Below are positions 63,333 to 64,000 of a DNA stretch of 64,000 nt, piece by piece. The position numbers were made by a program, and so were the translations under genes. Within the stretch, counting starts at the first letter, position 1. Every line of letters starts with the position of its first letter. Origin of the DNA: Exiguobacterium sp. 9-2 (GTDB taxonomy: Bacteria > Bacillota > Bacilli > Exiguobacteriales > Exiguobacteriaceae); NCBI RefSeq assembly GCF_036287235.1, contig NZ_CP142850.1, forward strand, positions 2,227,336-2,291,335. The letters run 5' to 3'. The notes under the pieces are model-generated. The model was not told where the DNA came from, made no database searches, and worked only from the letters and a program-made list of their open reading frames with translations.

Positions 63333-64000
63333 ATGCGCGAGAACTGGTTCAAGTTTTGGAATCATCCCCGGACGAAAGCCGTTCGGCACTGGTCAAATAT
63401 CACATATGATGTTTCATGGAACATCATTTTGTTCCTCATCATAGCTGTCTTACTCGTCGGTAGTTTTTCTGTTGGTGCAGCGGGCGGCTATTTCGCTTCG
63501 CTCGTCAAGGACACAAAAGCACCACCATTGACTGAGATGAAACAACAAGTCAACAGCTATGCCGTCACAAGCCAAATTTATTGGGGAAGTGGTGAAAAGC
63601 TGACGAACATCTCAACAGATGAAGAACGTCAGCCTGTCGATATCAAGAAGATTTCTCCTTACTTGATCGATGCGCTTTTATCAACGGAAGATGTAGACTT
63701 CTATCAACACGATGGTGTCGTTCCAAAAGCGACATTACGAGCAGTTCTACAAGAACTAACGAATTCTGCGTCGCGCACAGGCGGAAGTACGCTAACACAA
63801 CAATTAATCAAAAACCAAATCTTGACGAACGAAGTCTCATTCGAACGGAAAGCGAAAGAAATTCTTTTAGCATTGCGCCTTGAAAACGCGATGTCAAAAG
63901 ATGAAATTTTACAAGCGTATTTGAATGTCGTCTCATTCGGTCGCAATTCACTCGGTCGTAATATCGCGGGGATCGAGGCTGCATCACAAGGAGTTTTCAA
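63333..64000 (+). CDS. Bifunctional class A penicillin-binding protein, partial
   Basis: The gene runs off the right edge; 222 codons are present. One membrane segment (NIILFLIIAVLLVGSFSVGAAGGYF) precedes the GT51 transglycosylase domain, with motif 1 STEDVDFYQHDGVVPKATLRA (catalytic Glu) and motif 2 GGSTLTQQLIKN. The transpeptidase domain would follow outside the window. AAAGGAG precedes ATG 63333. Adjacent to tyrS as in many Bacilli. It polymerises glycan strands. Confidence 0.9.
   Translation, partial: MRENWFKFWNHPRTKAVRHWSNITYDVSWNIILFLIIAVLLVGSFSVGAAGGYFASLVKDTKAPPLTEMKQQVNSYAVTSQIYWGSGEKLTNISTDEERQPVDIKKISPYLIDALLSTEDVDFYQHDGVVPKATLRAVLQELTNSASRTGGSTLTQQLIKNQILTNEVSFERKAKEILLALRLENAMSKDEILQAYLNVVSFGRNSLGRNIAGIEAASQGVF

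Overview
The window reads as a chromosomal core segment of a low-to-moderate-GC Bacillota (class Bacilli). Gene order follows the Bacillus subtilis pheST-to-tyrS arc: zapA/rnhC, pheST, infC-rpmI-rplT, thrS, dnaI/dnaB/nrdR/speD/gapB/coaE/mutM/polA, phoPR, mdh-icd-citZ, pyk-pfkA, accA-accD, dnaE, nrnA, ackA, tpx, ezrA, rpsD, tyrS. Sporulation genes that sit at these junctions in Bacillus (sspI, ytrH/ytrI, ytxC) are not seen, and accessory genes occupy several junctions. A non-sporulating Exiguobacterium-like organism is the best guess; this is inference from gene order, without a database search.

Layout. 1-1601: division and RNA repair (cvpA partial, zapA, rnhC). 1623-4950: accessory block with a divergent MurE-like ligase, a MarR regulator and an MFS exporter. 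5018-11095: pheST with a Phe T-box, an rRNA methylase, an M42 aminopeptidase and a dimeric dUTPase. 11214-12350: infC-rpmI-rplT with an L20-type leader. 12796-15518: accessory pair of a catalase and a secreted beta-helix protein. 15736-17981: thrS with T-box. 17988-27186: replication, repair, polyamine and gluconeogenesis genes. 27399-30485: phoPR and a DUF212 membrane protein. 30535-31674: zinc alcohol dehydrogenase. 32001-38950: TCA and lower glycolysis genes. 39098-41419: a GntR-accD-accA operon. 41522-44683: dnaE. 44829-50382: nrnA, ytoI-like gene, pepQ, an SDR and a universal stress protein. 50494-57634: wall-associated 3D protein, ackA, a YtxK methyltransferase, tpx, NAD kinase, a TipA-like MerR and an amidohydrolase. 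57702-64000: ezrA, free-Met-sulfoxide reductase, rpsD, bioY, tyrS with T-box, and the start of a bifunctional penicillin-binding protein.

How it works together. The region is dominated by translation (three aminoacyl-tRNA synthetases, each behind a T-box), replication and repair, and central carbon flow. Many regulatory sites can be read directly: cre boxes at gapB and citZ, a PerR-like box at katA, a BirA-type operator at bioY, a FadR-type palindrome at gntR-accDA, a MarR palindrome, a TipA-type 19-bp-spacer promoter, and a WalR-like box.

No tRNA or rRNA genes, insertion sequences, prophage or CRISPR arrays were seen. No wholly new multi-gene system is evident. The most interesting items are regulatory or architectural: a nested second start in the MerR gene, a regulator built into the acetyl-CoA carboxylase operon, unexplained structured leaders at speD and citZ, a divergent MurE paralogue with a SigB-like promoter, and a tiny cysteine-rich reading frame broken by an in-frame TGA.
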